Shown: positions 43,742-53,914 of the stretch, one piece after another
How the letters are laid out: each line of letters begins with the position of its first letter
Numbering within the stretch: the stretch's first letter is position 1
DNA from: Candidatus Sabulitectum silens
GTDB taxonomy: Bacteria; Fermentibacterota; Fermentibacteria; Fermentibacterales; JCC-6
Length of the DNA stretch: 64,000 nt
Direction of reading: 5' to 3'
Assembly: GCA_001875255.1 (NCBI GenBank)
Contig: MJAN01000006.1
Coordinates: 1 to 64,000 of the forward strand
The notes under the pieces: generated by a model
Database searches by the model: none
The model's input: the letters and a program-made list of their open reading frames with translations, nothing else
Told to the model about the DNA's origin: nothing
Made by a program: the position numbers and the translations under genes

Positions 43742-46700
43742 TCAACGACCCGATGTGACTATAACCTTCGCCGCGGTAGTATGTTCCGGGTTCTCTGCCC
43801 TGATGAGGTAGACCCCGGCTGACGGGCTTTCAAGGGATATGGTCAGTTCGCCGGACCATGGGTCGTCACCTGTTGTTTCCGCCACCACCCTTCCCGCTAT
43901 GTCGAAGACGGTCACCTTCCAGTCTCCCAGGCCTGAGGCCAGATCCACGGAGAATGACCCCTGGAGGGGTTGGGTCTCGGCAGGCTCATGAGGAAAGGCT
44001 GTTCCGGCCCGCCGGTACCGTTCTCGAAACGGTATCCATCGATGGTCACATCGTCGATGTGAAAGGCGCCTGCGCCGGCCTCTTCGTTGTCGGAATGGAA
44101 GCAGAACTCAACCTGAACCGTGGTGCCCGGGGCATGTGACGAAAGGTCATAGCTTCTTGGAAGCCACATCATGTTCCCGTCCACGGCGAAGGATTCCATG
44201 CCAAGGAGGCCGCCTGCTCCGATGAAGTCCAGGGTGTCCGATGTGCCCCCGTCAAGGTCCCTGAGTATCACGTAGAGTCCGTCGGAACCGTACAGGTCCA
44301 CATCGAAGCAGGACCAGAACGTCAGTTCCGCCTCAGGGGCGAGGAGGAGGGCGGGGGACAGGAGGGAGCAGTCCATGTCGTCCTGGTAGGTGCCGGTGCT
44401 CTCGTCGCCGCACCACCAGGCCCACTGACCGGAATGGGGTTCCCCCTGGGAGAGGTGCCACTGATCGGGTTCGCCCTGGTGCGTCCAGTATTCCGGGCCG
44501 CTCTCGAAATCGCTGCTCTGGTTGAACTGACCTATGATGAAGGTGAACTCCTCTTCGCCGAACCAGAGCGGGGAGGCTTCAGTGGACAGCTGTATGGAAG
44601 GAAAGGCCGTGCCGGGAGCGGATGTGGAAACACTACCCTGAAAGGTCATCTGAGCGGTTGCTTCAGGGTCGATCCGGGGGACCGACGCCGACGGAACCGT
44701 CCAGGTGAGCCAGCTCTCCGGGGAGGAGACGGATGCTGTAACGTCGGTGGCCGCAAGGAGTCCTGAGTTGGCAATGGAGAGTTCAAGGAGGAAGCTCTCT
44801 CCCTGTTCCGCATAGCCGTTGCCGTTGCCCCCTGCGGAATCATCCACTGAGAAGGATGCGAAGTACAGGCCCGGAGCGTACACCAGGAGGGGGAGCGGGA
44901 TGGTCCATTCCCCCTGGTCCGCGGTGAGTTCCAGCTGCAGCGAAAGGATCTCCCCGGTGGAAGCCCCGGAGTCCACAAGCAGTTCCAGGGGCTGGTTTCC
45001 GGTGGAGGATGCCCCGGGGGAGAGATCTCCGTAGACGGTGAAGGGCTGGGTGAGGGAGCCGGGGCCTCCGGACAGGACCGCTGTGAGGTCGAGCCCTGTG
45101 AGGGCCTCCGTGCCTCCGTTCTGCAGGGTCACCGTTATGGCGCACTGGCTTCCAGGGGCAGGGCTGGTGAATCCTGCGGGGGTCTCGATGGCTACGCCGG
45201 AGAGCAGGGGCAGGGGGCCGGATGCCATGGGCACCGTGACCGCGGTCCTTCTCAGGTCGGTCCCGGTTACGGGTTACCAGAATATCCCCATCGGGGGCGG
45301 ATCCAGCTGGAACACATGTGCCCGGAACCGTCCAGCACTGCAGCATGGTAGACGTCCAGGTCCTGGTCGCTGAGGCAGACGGTGATGTTCCCGGGCTGCC
45401 ATTCCCCCGGTACCGTTACCGTTACAGGGAAGGAGAAGGTGTATTCGGAAACGATCTCCGGGCACTGGATATCCGGGATCACAGGGGTCCTTCTGAAAGT
45501 CCTCATTGATGGATCCCCCAGGAGGTTCACCATGTAGAGCACACACCTGTAGCAGTTCTCCTGGTGGGCGAAGGGTATGTAGGTTTCCTTTGCCGCGGAG
45601 AGAAGCTCTCCCAGGGTCAGTGTGGGGTCTTCGAAGAGGATCTTGAAAAGCTCACGGTCGAACCTGTCCGAGTAGCCGTACAGGGGGTTCCCAGGGGAGC
45701 CCCAGCCGTAGGATGAGTTGCCGATGTATGAAACACCGCCGCCGCTGGGGTTGTTCAGGAAATGCTCGGAAATGGAGTCGAAATCGTATGCGCTGGTCCA
45801 GCAGCCGATGGAGTACATCATGCCGAAGAACCTTCCGTCGGAATCCACTCCGTCCACATCACCGTTGTCCAGTGGCCCCACTATTCCTATCCATCCGTGA
45901 TCGTTCAGGTTCACATAGCCCGAGCCTGATCCAGTGCTTCCACCACCGATGAGGTGGAGTAGTTCCCCGAGGTCTGGTAGAGTTCCGTGTTGCTGAACCA
46001 GGGGGTATGTGGTTGTTCTTGATATACTTCTTCACATCGGCGTCGTCGGTGAAGGGATCGGTCCAGAGAACACCCGCCGCCAGTAGGGTTTCGTCGTGGT
46101 GGCCCGGGTCGGTGGTTTCGTAGGTCTTTATCTTGTTCCAGAAGGTCCAGGCCTCTTCAATGTCCTCACAGGGAGCACGGCCCACATGAACGTCGGGATG
46201 AAGGTCCACATCGTCTTCCACCTCGCCCCAGACGGAGTTGCCGTTCTGGTTCCAGTTCCCGTCGAGGTCGGAGAAATAGAGGTCGCAGGGCATGTTGTCC
46301 TCCCTGCCGTAGTTCCACTCGTAGGACATGGGGAAGGCGAACCTGCAGGGGATCAGATTGGTGTCCCCGGCAAGGAGCACATGATCAAGGCCGTTCTCCT
46401 GGCGGTATTCGATGATGTAGTTCCTTATTTACTCGGCATCGTCCGAACCGGGTGAGGAATAGACCTCACCTGTGGTTACCACTTCGGTAAGGATTCCCTG
46501 ATCGGTGCGCCAGGCGGCAAGTGAATCGAAGGGTTCCCTTATGGACTGGTCGGTGATGATGAGCATCCTTTCGAAATCACCTGAATATGCCGGAGGAAGC
46601 TGTCTTTCACAGGGCTCCGATCCTATTTCCACCTCCAGTGAAAGAAGCCTCTGGACCTGTCCGGTGACGGGGTTGTACCGAAAGGGTGTGACCAGTATCT

Positions 46701-47111
46701 CCGCATGGGGCATGCCTTGGGTGTAACCGGTCCCGGTGAGTGTTGCCGGCTCCGCCGGCCAGAAGGAGTCCTCGGAGTACACCGATGACGGAACCGCGGT
46801 TCGGGAGACCGGTCGGGAGATTATCTCCGGGAAGGGCAGGGGCCTTATGACAATGCCGGTTCCGGCGTCTTCCCAGACGGTGTTACTCACGGTGAGGGAG
46901 ACGGCGGCGGTTCCAGGGGCCAGTGGTATCAGCCGGGAACCGAGGCGATGTCCGGCATACCCGGCTCGGTTCCGATGAAACCTCCCTCGGTGACCAGTAT
47001 GGTTTCGCCCATGGTTGTTTCCAGAAAAAGGGGTTGGAATCCCCCTGAAGGAAAGTCTATTCCGGTATTGATGTTAAGTAAAAATATAGAAGATAGTATA
47101 GATAAAAACAT
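43742..47111 (-). CDS. Second gingipain-like C25 peptidase with T9SS-type C-terminal domain (frameshifts, in-frame TAA)
   Basis: FERMLIITDQSIREPFDSLAAWRTDQGI; HVLLAGDTNLIPCR; MNLNDHGWIG...MMYSIGCWTSAYDFDSISEHFLNN; C-terminus WKVTVFDIAGRVVAE...AGVYLIRAENPEHTTAAKVIVTSGR. Confidence 0.75.
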
Positions 47112-47263
47112 TATGCCCCCTTCAAATAATTTGCGATTATTCTTTATTACAATTCCAGCCCCTTTCCCCATTGTCAAGGCTCTGCTTCTTGATGTGGCGG
47201 GGTACTGGATTTATGTTAGCCCCGGGGTGAAGAAAGATTCCTTAAACCTTCAAGGGGGAAACA

Positions 47264-47854
47264 ATGAGAAGCATTTTCGTTCTGATGGCCGCCGCGCTCT
47301 TTGCCGCGGCATTCGCCGAAGTAACAGAAACCTGCGGCTGGGAGGGCACCGAGACCATTCTCGGCTCATACGGCGGCGTCGAGGCCACGATAGCGACCGA
47401 CCCGGTGAACACCGGCTCACAGTCATTGAAGCTGGAGCGCACCGGCGACCAGACCCCCCAGGCGTACATAGCCTGGGTAACCGGTCTTTCCGATGGCGAT
47501 GTGGTTACCGCTTCCTTCTGGAGATACGACGTCACACCTGCTGAAGCCCCCTCCTGCAGAATATGGGCACACTGGAATGACGATCCCGGAGATGTTAACG
47601 GCTACGCCGGCAGCGCAGGGGGGAACAGCGAGTATGGAGAGGGTCTGGGCTGGGACCAGACCGAATGGGAGTGGACCGTAGTTGAGGGCCACACCGGCCT
47701 TGTGATCGAGGCCAGGGTTTACTCCAATCCGGGTGACATCGTCTGGATCGACGACCTCACAGTAACCGCCCCCGACGGCTGTACGATCGTGGTCCCCGCA
47801 GGGGCTCAGGTGCTTGCACCGAGCACATGGGCTTCAATAAAAGCCACCTTCTGA
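47264..47854 (+). CDS. Secreted protein ending STWASIKATF
   Basis: signal peptide MRSIFVLMAAALFAAAFA; intact 196 aa; carbohydrate-binding-like WxHWNDDPGD. Confidence 0.65.
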   Translation: MRSIFVLMAAALFAAAFAEVTETCGWEGTETILGSYGGVEATIATDPVNTGSQSLKLERTGDQTPQAYIAWVTGLSDGDVVTASFWRYDVTPAEAPSCRIWAHWNDDPGDVNGYAGSAGGNSEYGEGLGWDQTEWEWTVVEGHTGLVIEARVYSNPGDIVWIDDLTVTAPDGCTIVVPAGAQVLAPSTWASIKATF

Positions 47855-47876
47855 TCAGCCTGGATCACCGATAATC

Positions 47877-47908
47877 AACGGCCCTCTTCTCCTGAAGGGG
47901 GCCGTTTC
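47877..47908. terminator. Hairpin between convergent genes
   Basis: AACGGCCC ... GGGCCGTTT. Confidence 0.5.
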
Positions 47909-50900
47909 ACAAACGGCACTCATCCGCCCTCCGGGGAAGGTCCATTTCCATGAACAGCCTGCGGGCCCTTTCCATCTCCGCTGTATCAGTGAACTTTTCC
48001 CCCTTCCACCTGAGGGCTTCGGCAAGGCAATGCCTTGTTCCCAGGTCTTCGAAGGAATCTATGGCGCTGTTCGCTTCATGAATCGCCCTTGCAAGCTTAC
48101 CCTCACCTTGGAGCACCTTCGCCCTAAGAAGCCTGCTGGATGCCGCCGCAAGGGGCTCACCGGTATTCTTGGATATGGAATGGGCCTCCTCCATGGCTTT
48201 TCGGGCAAGCTCCAGTTCTCCCTGTTCAAGATGCAGTTCCCCTTTCTCCAGCAGTATGTTGTGGGCCAGTGTGGCGGAACGTATCTTTGTGGCAAGCTCG
48301 TGGGCTTCTTCGAAAATGGCCAGGGCTTCCTGTAGTGCTCCCTTTTCAAAGGCTGTCTTTCCGGCGACAAATAGGGTATGGGCCCTTTCCCTTTCAATGC
48401 TGAATCTGTTCAGGAGATTGAATGCCTCGGTGGTGAGGTTTTCAGCTCCGATGAGGTCTCCCTGGGTCAGCCGGACCATTGCCAGATGGTTCAGGGCCAG
48501 CAGATGGTCATGGGGCACACCGATGATCTCCGCCAGGTCCTTGTGCATCTCCATGTGATGTACCGCCTCCTGGAACCTGCCCAGGGTTGCGAAGACAAGA
48601 CCGAGTTCGCCATGGGCGCTTAGGATGAGGAATTTTTCACCTATCTCCTCTGCGATGGAGAGCTTCCTGCCGGTTGCCTCCCGGGACTCCAGGAACTTGC
48701 CCTGCTTCTCCAGTGTCAGGGCGATGTTTCCCCAGGTAACCGCCGCCTCCCTCTTCATTCCGTTGACCAGTGCTATTTCTATGGCCCGTTGGTAGAGTTC
48801 CCGCGCCCGGGCGAACTCTGATCTCGCCCAGTGAACCGTTGCCAGTGTGTTCAGCGCGTGGCCCATCCTTCCAGCCTTCTCAACAGGTGATTTGCCGGTG
48901 ATGAGTTCACCGAGCTCCACCGCCCTCAGGGCTTCTTTCTCGGCTTCTTCCATCTTGCCCTCGATGCAGTGGACCCACGCCCGGTAGGCAGCCACCTGAA
49001 GTTGCACATCGAAGTGGTTCTCGCCGGACTGGAGGATGACCCTTTCTACCTCGGAGACCAGTTCCAGCCCTTCTCCGGTTTCGCCCTGATTGAAGAGAAT
49101 GTTCGAAAGTGCCATGAGGGCGCTCAGTATCAGCGAGGTATCCCTGGATCGCCCCACCGCCTCCCTGTAGCACCTTGCGCTTTCGTCGTAGTTCCCCAGC
49201 CTGTCATGAATATGCCCGGACTCATGAAGACATTCGGCCAGGGAGTTCCTCTTTTCAGGCAGATGCTCCCTTATCACCCGAGCCCCGCGGCTGAAATGTT
49301 CCAGCGCCTCCAGATTCCTGAATTGCTCCCCGGAAGCCCTTCCGGCTTTCATGGAGTGCTCCAGGGCCTTTTCCCATACCTGTCCCTCAAGAAAATGCCG
49401 GGCCAGGAATCCCGACGATGTACCTTCGGTCTTTTCGAGGATAAGACCTATCTCACGATGAAGCTGTCGCCGCCGTTCGGTGAGGATGGAGTCGTATGCC
49501 ACATCCCTTATCAGCATATGCGAAAAAATGTGTTCCAGCTCTTCATAGGAATGAAGCCTTGTAAGGCCGGCTCCTCCGGACTCGTCAAGGTCGGAGTGGA
49601 CCTCTCTGTTTTCGAGCTTCTCAAGCACCGGTTCGGTGAACCTCATGCCGACCACGCTGGCCACCTTCAGGCTTTCCCTGGTGGTTTCACTGAGGGTGTC
49701 TATCCTGGCCATTATCATGGAAAAGATGCTTTCAGGAAGTCCGGTAAGGCTTTCCTCCTCGGTTTTCTTCCAGACCCCGTTCTGAACCGATATCAGCCCG
49801 TTCTCCTTCAGGTACATGAGGAACTGTACCAGGAAGAACGGGTTTCCTTCGGCCTTTTCCATGATGACTGCACTTACTTCCCCGTCGATAAGTTGTCCAT
49901 CGGAATACTCGAGGAGAAGCCTGGAGGATTCCTCCGGGTTCAGGCCGTGGAGGGGCATGGGGATATGATCGGCGCTGTCAGGGATGCTTTTCAGCCCCTC
50001 CGGTCTGGTGGAGAGGATGAAGGTCAGGCCGCAGATCTTCCTCACCCCCCGGATCAGCTTCATGAGGAAGGCGATTTCCTCCTGGTGGGCACTGTGCATG
50101 TCCTCGATGAAAACGCAGGTTCCATTGCCCAGTGACCGGAGAAGCAGTATCAGACCGTCCATCAGGTTTTCGCTTTTCAGTTCCGGAGGAAGGCTTCTGA
50201 AGTTCTCGTCCTCGATGGAAAGACCCAGAAGCATGTTCCCCAGGAAGACCTTCCTTCTCATCAGACCGGGATCCGAGGTTGACTTGACCAGACGGGAGAG
50301 CCTCTCTTCCGCCTCCCCGGTGGAACTCCCCTCACTAATGGCGCAGATGGTCCTCAGGAGGCTGGAGAGTATTCCCGCGGGGTACTCCCTTCCGCTTCCC
50401 GAGCAGCGAATCACTTTGTGATCATGCTTTTCTAGCTCCCTGCGCAGCTCCTTCAGCAGTGTGGTCTTTCCCACACCGGCGTTCCCGGATACCACCACCG
50501 GCCCTTTCCCCTGGCGGATGGTCCGCAGCAGAAGCCCCAGTTCGGTCTTCCTTCCCACGAAGGGCGATGAGGATGCGCTTCGCAGTATTCCCCTGGCATG
50601 GAAGACAGTTAGTTTGCCGCTCTTGCCCCTGAGGAGGACCTCCAGGGGTTTCCCGAATGCAACGGCCCCGGCGGTGCCGGCGGCGGTCCGGGAGGAAACG
50701 ATGATCTTTCCCGGGGCTGAATGACCGGCAAGTCTTGCGGCGGTGTTCACCGGGTCGCCTATTACGGTGTACTCTTTTCTGTCATCGTTCCCGGTCATTC
50801 CGGCGAAGACGTAACCGGTGTCTATTCCGCAGGCAATGGTGAGGGATTCCGGCAAGTCCGGCTGCTGGAAGAACTCCAGGGCTGCGGACACGGCGTTCAG

Positions 50901-51725
50901 TGGATCGGGTCCCATGGAGACCGGTGCTCCGAAAAGGGCGAGTATCCCCGTCCCCGATGGAAACATGCAGTCTATGTGATGCAGATAGCCCCCGTGCTTT
51001 TTCACAGTTCTAAGTATTGAGAGGTAGAGCTGCTGGAATGAAGCCGGGTCAGGGGCAACCCCGGTTTTCCAGCCGACTTTTATGAAAACCGGAGTAACCG
51101 GTCTGTGTTCACCGAACATCCTTTTCGAACCGGGGGAGATGAAGGATTCGGGAAGGGTTTCAGGGGCGGGGAAGGACACTTCCCTGCAGTCAGGATCCCC
51201 GGTGAAGACCACCAGTTCACCTGGAGAGGCCGTTCCCTCCCTTCGGGCGAGTTCATTGACGAGGCTTCCGGAGAGGATGATGTGGGCCCTTTGTTTTCCA
51301 CCTGCTATGAACTGGTTCCAGCAGCCCTTTCCAACCACCACCCTGATGGAAATGGAGAAACGCCTGCCGAGAACGATGACCCTTCTGAAGCTTTCCATCC
51401 TTTTGAGAAGCTCATTGGCCGCGGCCTCGGCGGATCCCGGGTCGGTGAACCTCACCAGTATGGAGTCCCCGGAGAAGGTAAGGGTTGAACCGCCATAGGC
51501 CTCTACGGTCTTCAGCATCGTGTCAAAGCTGCGGTTGAGAAGGGAGGTCAGTTCCTCAACACCGGTTCTGCCACCCTTTGAGAGGTTTTCGGTAATCTCG
51601 GTAAAACCGGAGATGTCCGCCAGGAGCAGCCCGCCGGTGAAGGAAGTTCTGCCATTCCTTATCTGTTCAACATCGTTTCCTGGAAAGAACACGCTGCCCA
51701 TCGCATCTCCCTTTCCCGATACCAT
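47907..51725 (-). CDS. Class III nucleotidyl cyclase / AAA ATPase / TPR regulator
   Basis: intact 1272 aa; cyclase-like LLLADISGFTEITENLSKGG...GGSTLTFSGDSILVRF and KHGGYLHHIDCMFPSGTGILALFGAP; Walker A VSGNAGVGKTTLLKEL; C-terminal TPR-like repeats. Confidence 0.85.
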   Translation of the reverse strand: MVSGKGDAMGSVFFPGNDVEQIRNGRTSFTGGLLLADISGFTEITENLSKGGRTGVEELTSLLNRSFDTMLKTVEAYGGSTLTFSGDSILVRFTDPGSAEAAANELLKRMESFRRVIVLGRRFSISIRVVVGKGCWNQFIAGGKQRAHIILSGSLVNELARREGTASPGELVVFTGDPDCREVSFPAPETLPESFISPGSKRMFGEHRPVTPVFIKVGWKTGVAPDPASFQQLYLSILRTVKKHGGYLHHIDCMFPSGTGILALFGAPVSMGPDPLNAVSAALEFFQQPDLPESLTIACGIDTGYVFAGMTGNDDRKEYTVIGDPVNTAARLAGHSAPGKIIVSSRTAAGTAGAVAFGKPLEVLLRGKSGKLTVFHARGILRSASSSPFVGRKTELGLLLRTIRQGKGPVVVSGNAGVGKTTLLKELRRELEKHDHKVIRCSGSGREYPAGILSSLLRTICAISEGSSTGEAEERLSRLVKSTSDPGLMRRKVFLGNMLLGLSIEDENFRSLPPELKSENLMDGLILLLRSLGNGTCVFIEDMHSAHQEEIAFLMKLIRGVRKICGLTFILSTRPEGLKSIPDSADHIPMPLHGLNPEESSRLLLEYSDGQLIDGEVSAVIMEKAEGNPFFLVQFLMYLKENGLISVQNGVWKKTEEESLTGLPESIFSMIMARIDTLSETTRESLKVASVVGMRFTEPVLEKLENREVHSDLDESGGAGLTRLHSYEELEHIFSHMLIRDVAYDSILTERRRQLHREIGLILEKTEGTSSGFLARHFLEGQVWEKALEHSMKAGRASGEQFRNLEALEHFSRGARVIREHLPEKRNSLAECLHESGHIHDRLGNYDESARCYREAVGRSRDTSLILSALMALSNILFNQGETGEGLELVSEVERVILQSGENHFDVQLQVAAYRAWVHCIEGKMEEAEKEALRAVELGELITGKSPVEKAGRMGHALNTLATVHWARSEFARARELYQRAIEIALVNGMKREAAVTWGNIALTLEKQGKFLESREATGRKLSIAEEIGEKFLILSAHGELGLVFATLGRFQEAVHHMEMHKDLAEIIGVPHDHLLALNHLAMVRLTQGDLIGAENLTTEAFNLLNRFSIERERAHTLFVAGKTAFEKGALQEALAIFEEAHELATKIRSATLAHNILLEKGELHLEQGELELARKAMEEAHSISKNTGEPLAAASSRLLRAKVLQGEGKLARAIHEANSAIDSFEDLGTRHCLAEALRWKGEKFTDTAEMERARRLFMEMDLPRRADECRL

Positions 51726-51844
51726 GACTTCTGGGAAAGATATTCCCTCCCGTTCCCCGGGGCAATGACGCCCCTGAACTCCCGTTTTTCCCCGGGGAGC
51801 TTTATAGTCGAGGAAACCAACGGTCCATTTGCAGGAGGTGAATC

Positions 51845-52252
51845 ATGGCTAAGTTTCAGCCCGACCCTGATGAGATGGTCTTTGCGGACACCCGCAGGTA
51901 CTCGCTTCAGGGGAAGAAGATCAAGTTCCCGGTGTGGAGCAGATGCGTTGTCACAAACCGCAGGTTCGTGTACCACGACCTGGGGAAGATGGCGCCCTTT
52001 TATATGCAGCTTGGGTTTCTTATAAAACTCATGGTAAAGGGTAAGCCGGTGGCACTTCCATTGCAGGACCTGAAGGTTTCCCGGGGAAGGTACGCCAAGA
52101 ACAGCAAGCTTCTCAGCCTGGTCTCCCAGGATGGCACGGAACTCCTTCTTGACCGGTTCGAGAAGTCATTCGACTGGCTCCAGGGAGTGCTGAACGAAAA
52201 CGGTGTGAATCTGACCCAGACAGGTGAAGAGGAGTGGAGGATCAGTATTTGA
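51845..52252 (+). CDS. Small PH/GRAM-like domain protein
   Basis: FADTRRYSLQGKKIKFPVWSRCVVTNRRFVYHDLGK; intact. Confidence 0.5.
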   Translation: MAKFQPDPDEMVFADTRRYSLQGKKIKFPVWSRCVVTNRRFVYHDLGKMAPFYMQLGFLIKLMVKGKPVALPLQDLKVSRGRYAKNSKLLSLVSQDGTELLLDRFEKSFDWLQGVLNENGVNLTQTGEEEWRISI

Positions 52253-53914
52253 TATCCCCGAAGTGCCGGAGGAAGCCATCGGCCTGAGAGACAAGCTCAC
52301 AGGCACCGGAATACCCGAACTGGGCACCCCTGCCCAGGAGGGCCGCAGCGTGGCCCGTGCCGCCGGTCTGCTGGGAATACTCACATTCCTCAGCAGGATA
52401 CTCGGCCTTGCCCGTGATGTGGGACAGGCTGCGGTCCTGGGCACCGGGTCTCGGCGGATGCCTTCACCATTGCCTTCATTATTCCCAACATCCTCCGGCG
52501 TCTTTTCGGAGAGGCCACAGTGGCTTCGGCCCTGGTCCCCACATACACCGAAACCCTGGTAAAGGACGGCGAGAAAAGGGCCGCGAAGCTGGCGGGAAGG
52601 GTGCTTACCTTCACAGGTTCTGCCCTTGTTGTCATAGTCCTTCTGGGAATGATTTTCGCCCCGGTGCTGGTGGACCTCTTCGCCGCGGGTTTCCGGGATG
52701 TCCCCGGAAAGGCCCAGCTCACCTCCCAGCTTCTCAGGCTGCTGTTTCCATACATCCTCTTCGTGGGCCTTGCATCGGTATGCATGGGCATACTCAACAG
52801 CCACAGGCATTTCCTCGCCCCGGCGCTTGCGCCACTACTTTTCAACATTTCTGCCCTGACCGGGCTGTTCATCATCGCGAAAATGTGGATGTCGGACATG
52901 CCCGTATGGGCATATTCCACAGGTGTCCTTGCCGGGGGGCTGCTTCAGCTCCTGATACAGATCCCCTTCATGAGGAAACGGGGAGTGAGCGTAAAACCCG
53001 ATTTCCACTGGCGGGACCCCGCCCTGAGGAGGGTCCTGAGGCTGGCGCTGCCGGCACTCGTAGGCCTTCTGGCTGCCGAGGTGAACATACTGGTGGATCA
53101 GCTGATAGCCTCCATGCTGGAGGGGGGAAGCGTTGCGGCACTGTCCTACGGTCTCAGGGTGACCCAGGTTCCCCAGGGCATTTTCGCCATCGCCCTTGCA
53201 ACGGCACTGCTGCCCACCCTGAGCCGCCAGACGGCGATGGGGAGGCTGGAGGAGGCGGGGAAGACCCTGAACTTCTCCACCGTGGTCCTCTCGGGAATAA
53301 TGATCCCGGCGTCGCTCTTCATGATAGTGATGGCGGAGCCGGTGGTAAGGGTAATGTTCTTCCGGGGAGAGTTCACGGATAACTCCCTTGCCCTCACCGC
53401 CGCCGCGCTGCGCTATTATTCCATGGGAATGGTCTTCTATGCCTCGGTGAAGATCACCGCTCCGGTATTTTACGCCCTTAAGGATACCAGGACCCCGGTA
53501 AAGATAGCCGTGGGCTGCATGGGGCTGAACATCGTTCTGAACATCCTCTTTACCCTTCTTTTCATAAAGACCGGCATTGCCCGCCCCCTGGCCGGACTGG
53601 CCCTCGCCAGCAGCATTGCCTCCCTCGCCAACCTGCTGCTGCTTCGCAGGACACTCAGGGGCAGGGCCGGCAGGTCCAGGATAACCGCCAGGTCGTGGTT
53701 AAGTCTTCTCTTCACCGGAGCAGCCGCCTCCTCCTTGCTCATTCTCCTTCGTGACACCGTAACCTCCCGGGCGGCAGGGAGCCTTTTGGAAGGCGCACTG
53801 GCCATTATCATCTCTGGCCTTCTGGTCATGGCGGTATCACTGGGAGTATTCCTCATTGCCGGTGGAAGTGAGATAAGGAATACCATTGCCGGGATAATTC
53901 GCCGTGGCCGCTGA
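52224..53914 (+). CDS. murJ: Lipid II flippase MurJ (MviN family), frameshifted
   Basis: GILTFLSRILGLARDV...ADAFTIAFIIPNILRRLFGEATVASALVPTYTE; multiple TM segments; start uncertain. Confidence 0.85.

Noticed and set aside
48969-50135. 388-aa plus-strand ORF opposite the cyclase/AAA/TPR gene
   Set aside because: Antisense shadow of an intact, recognisable minus-strand gene; no domain features.
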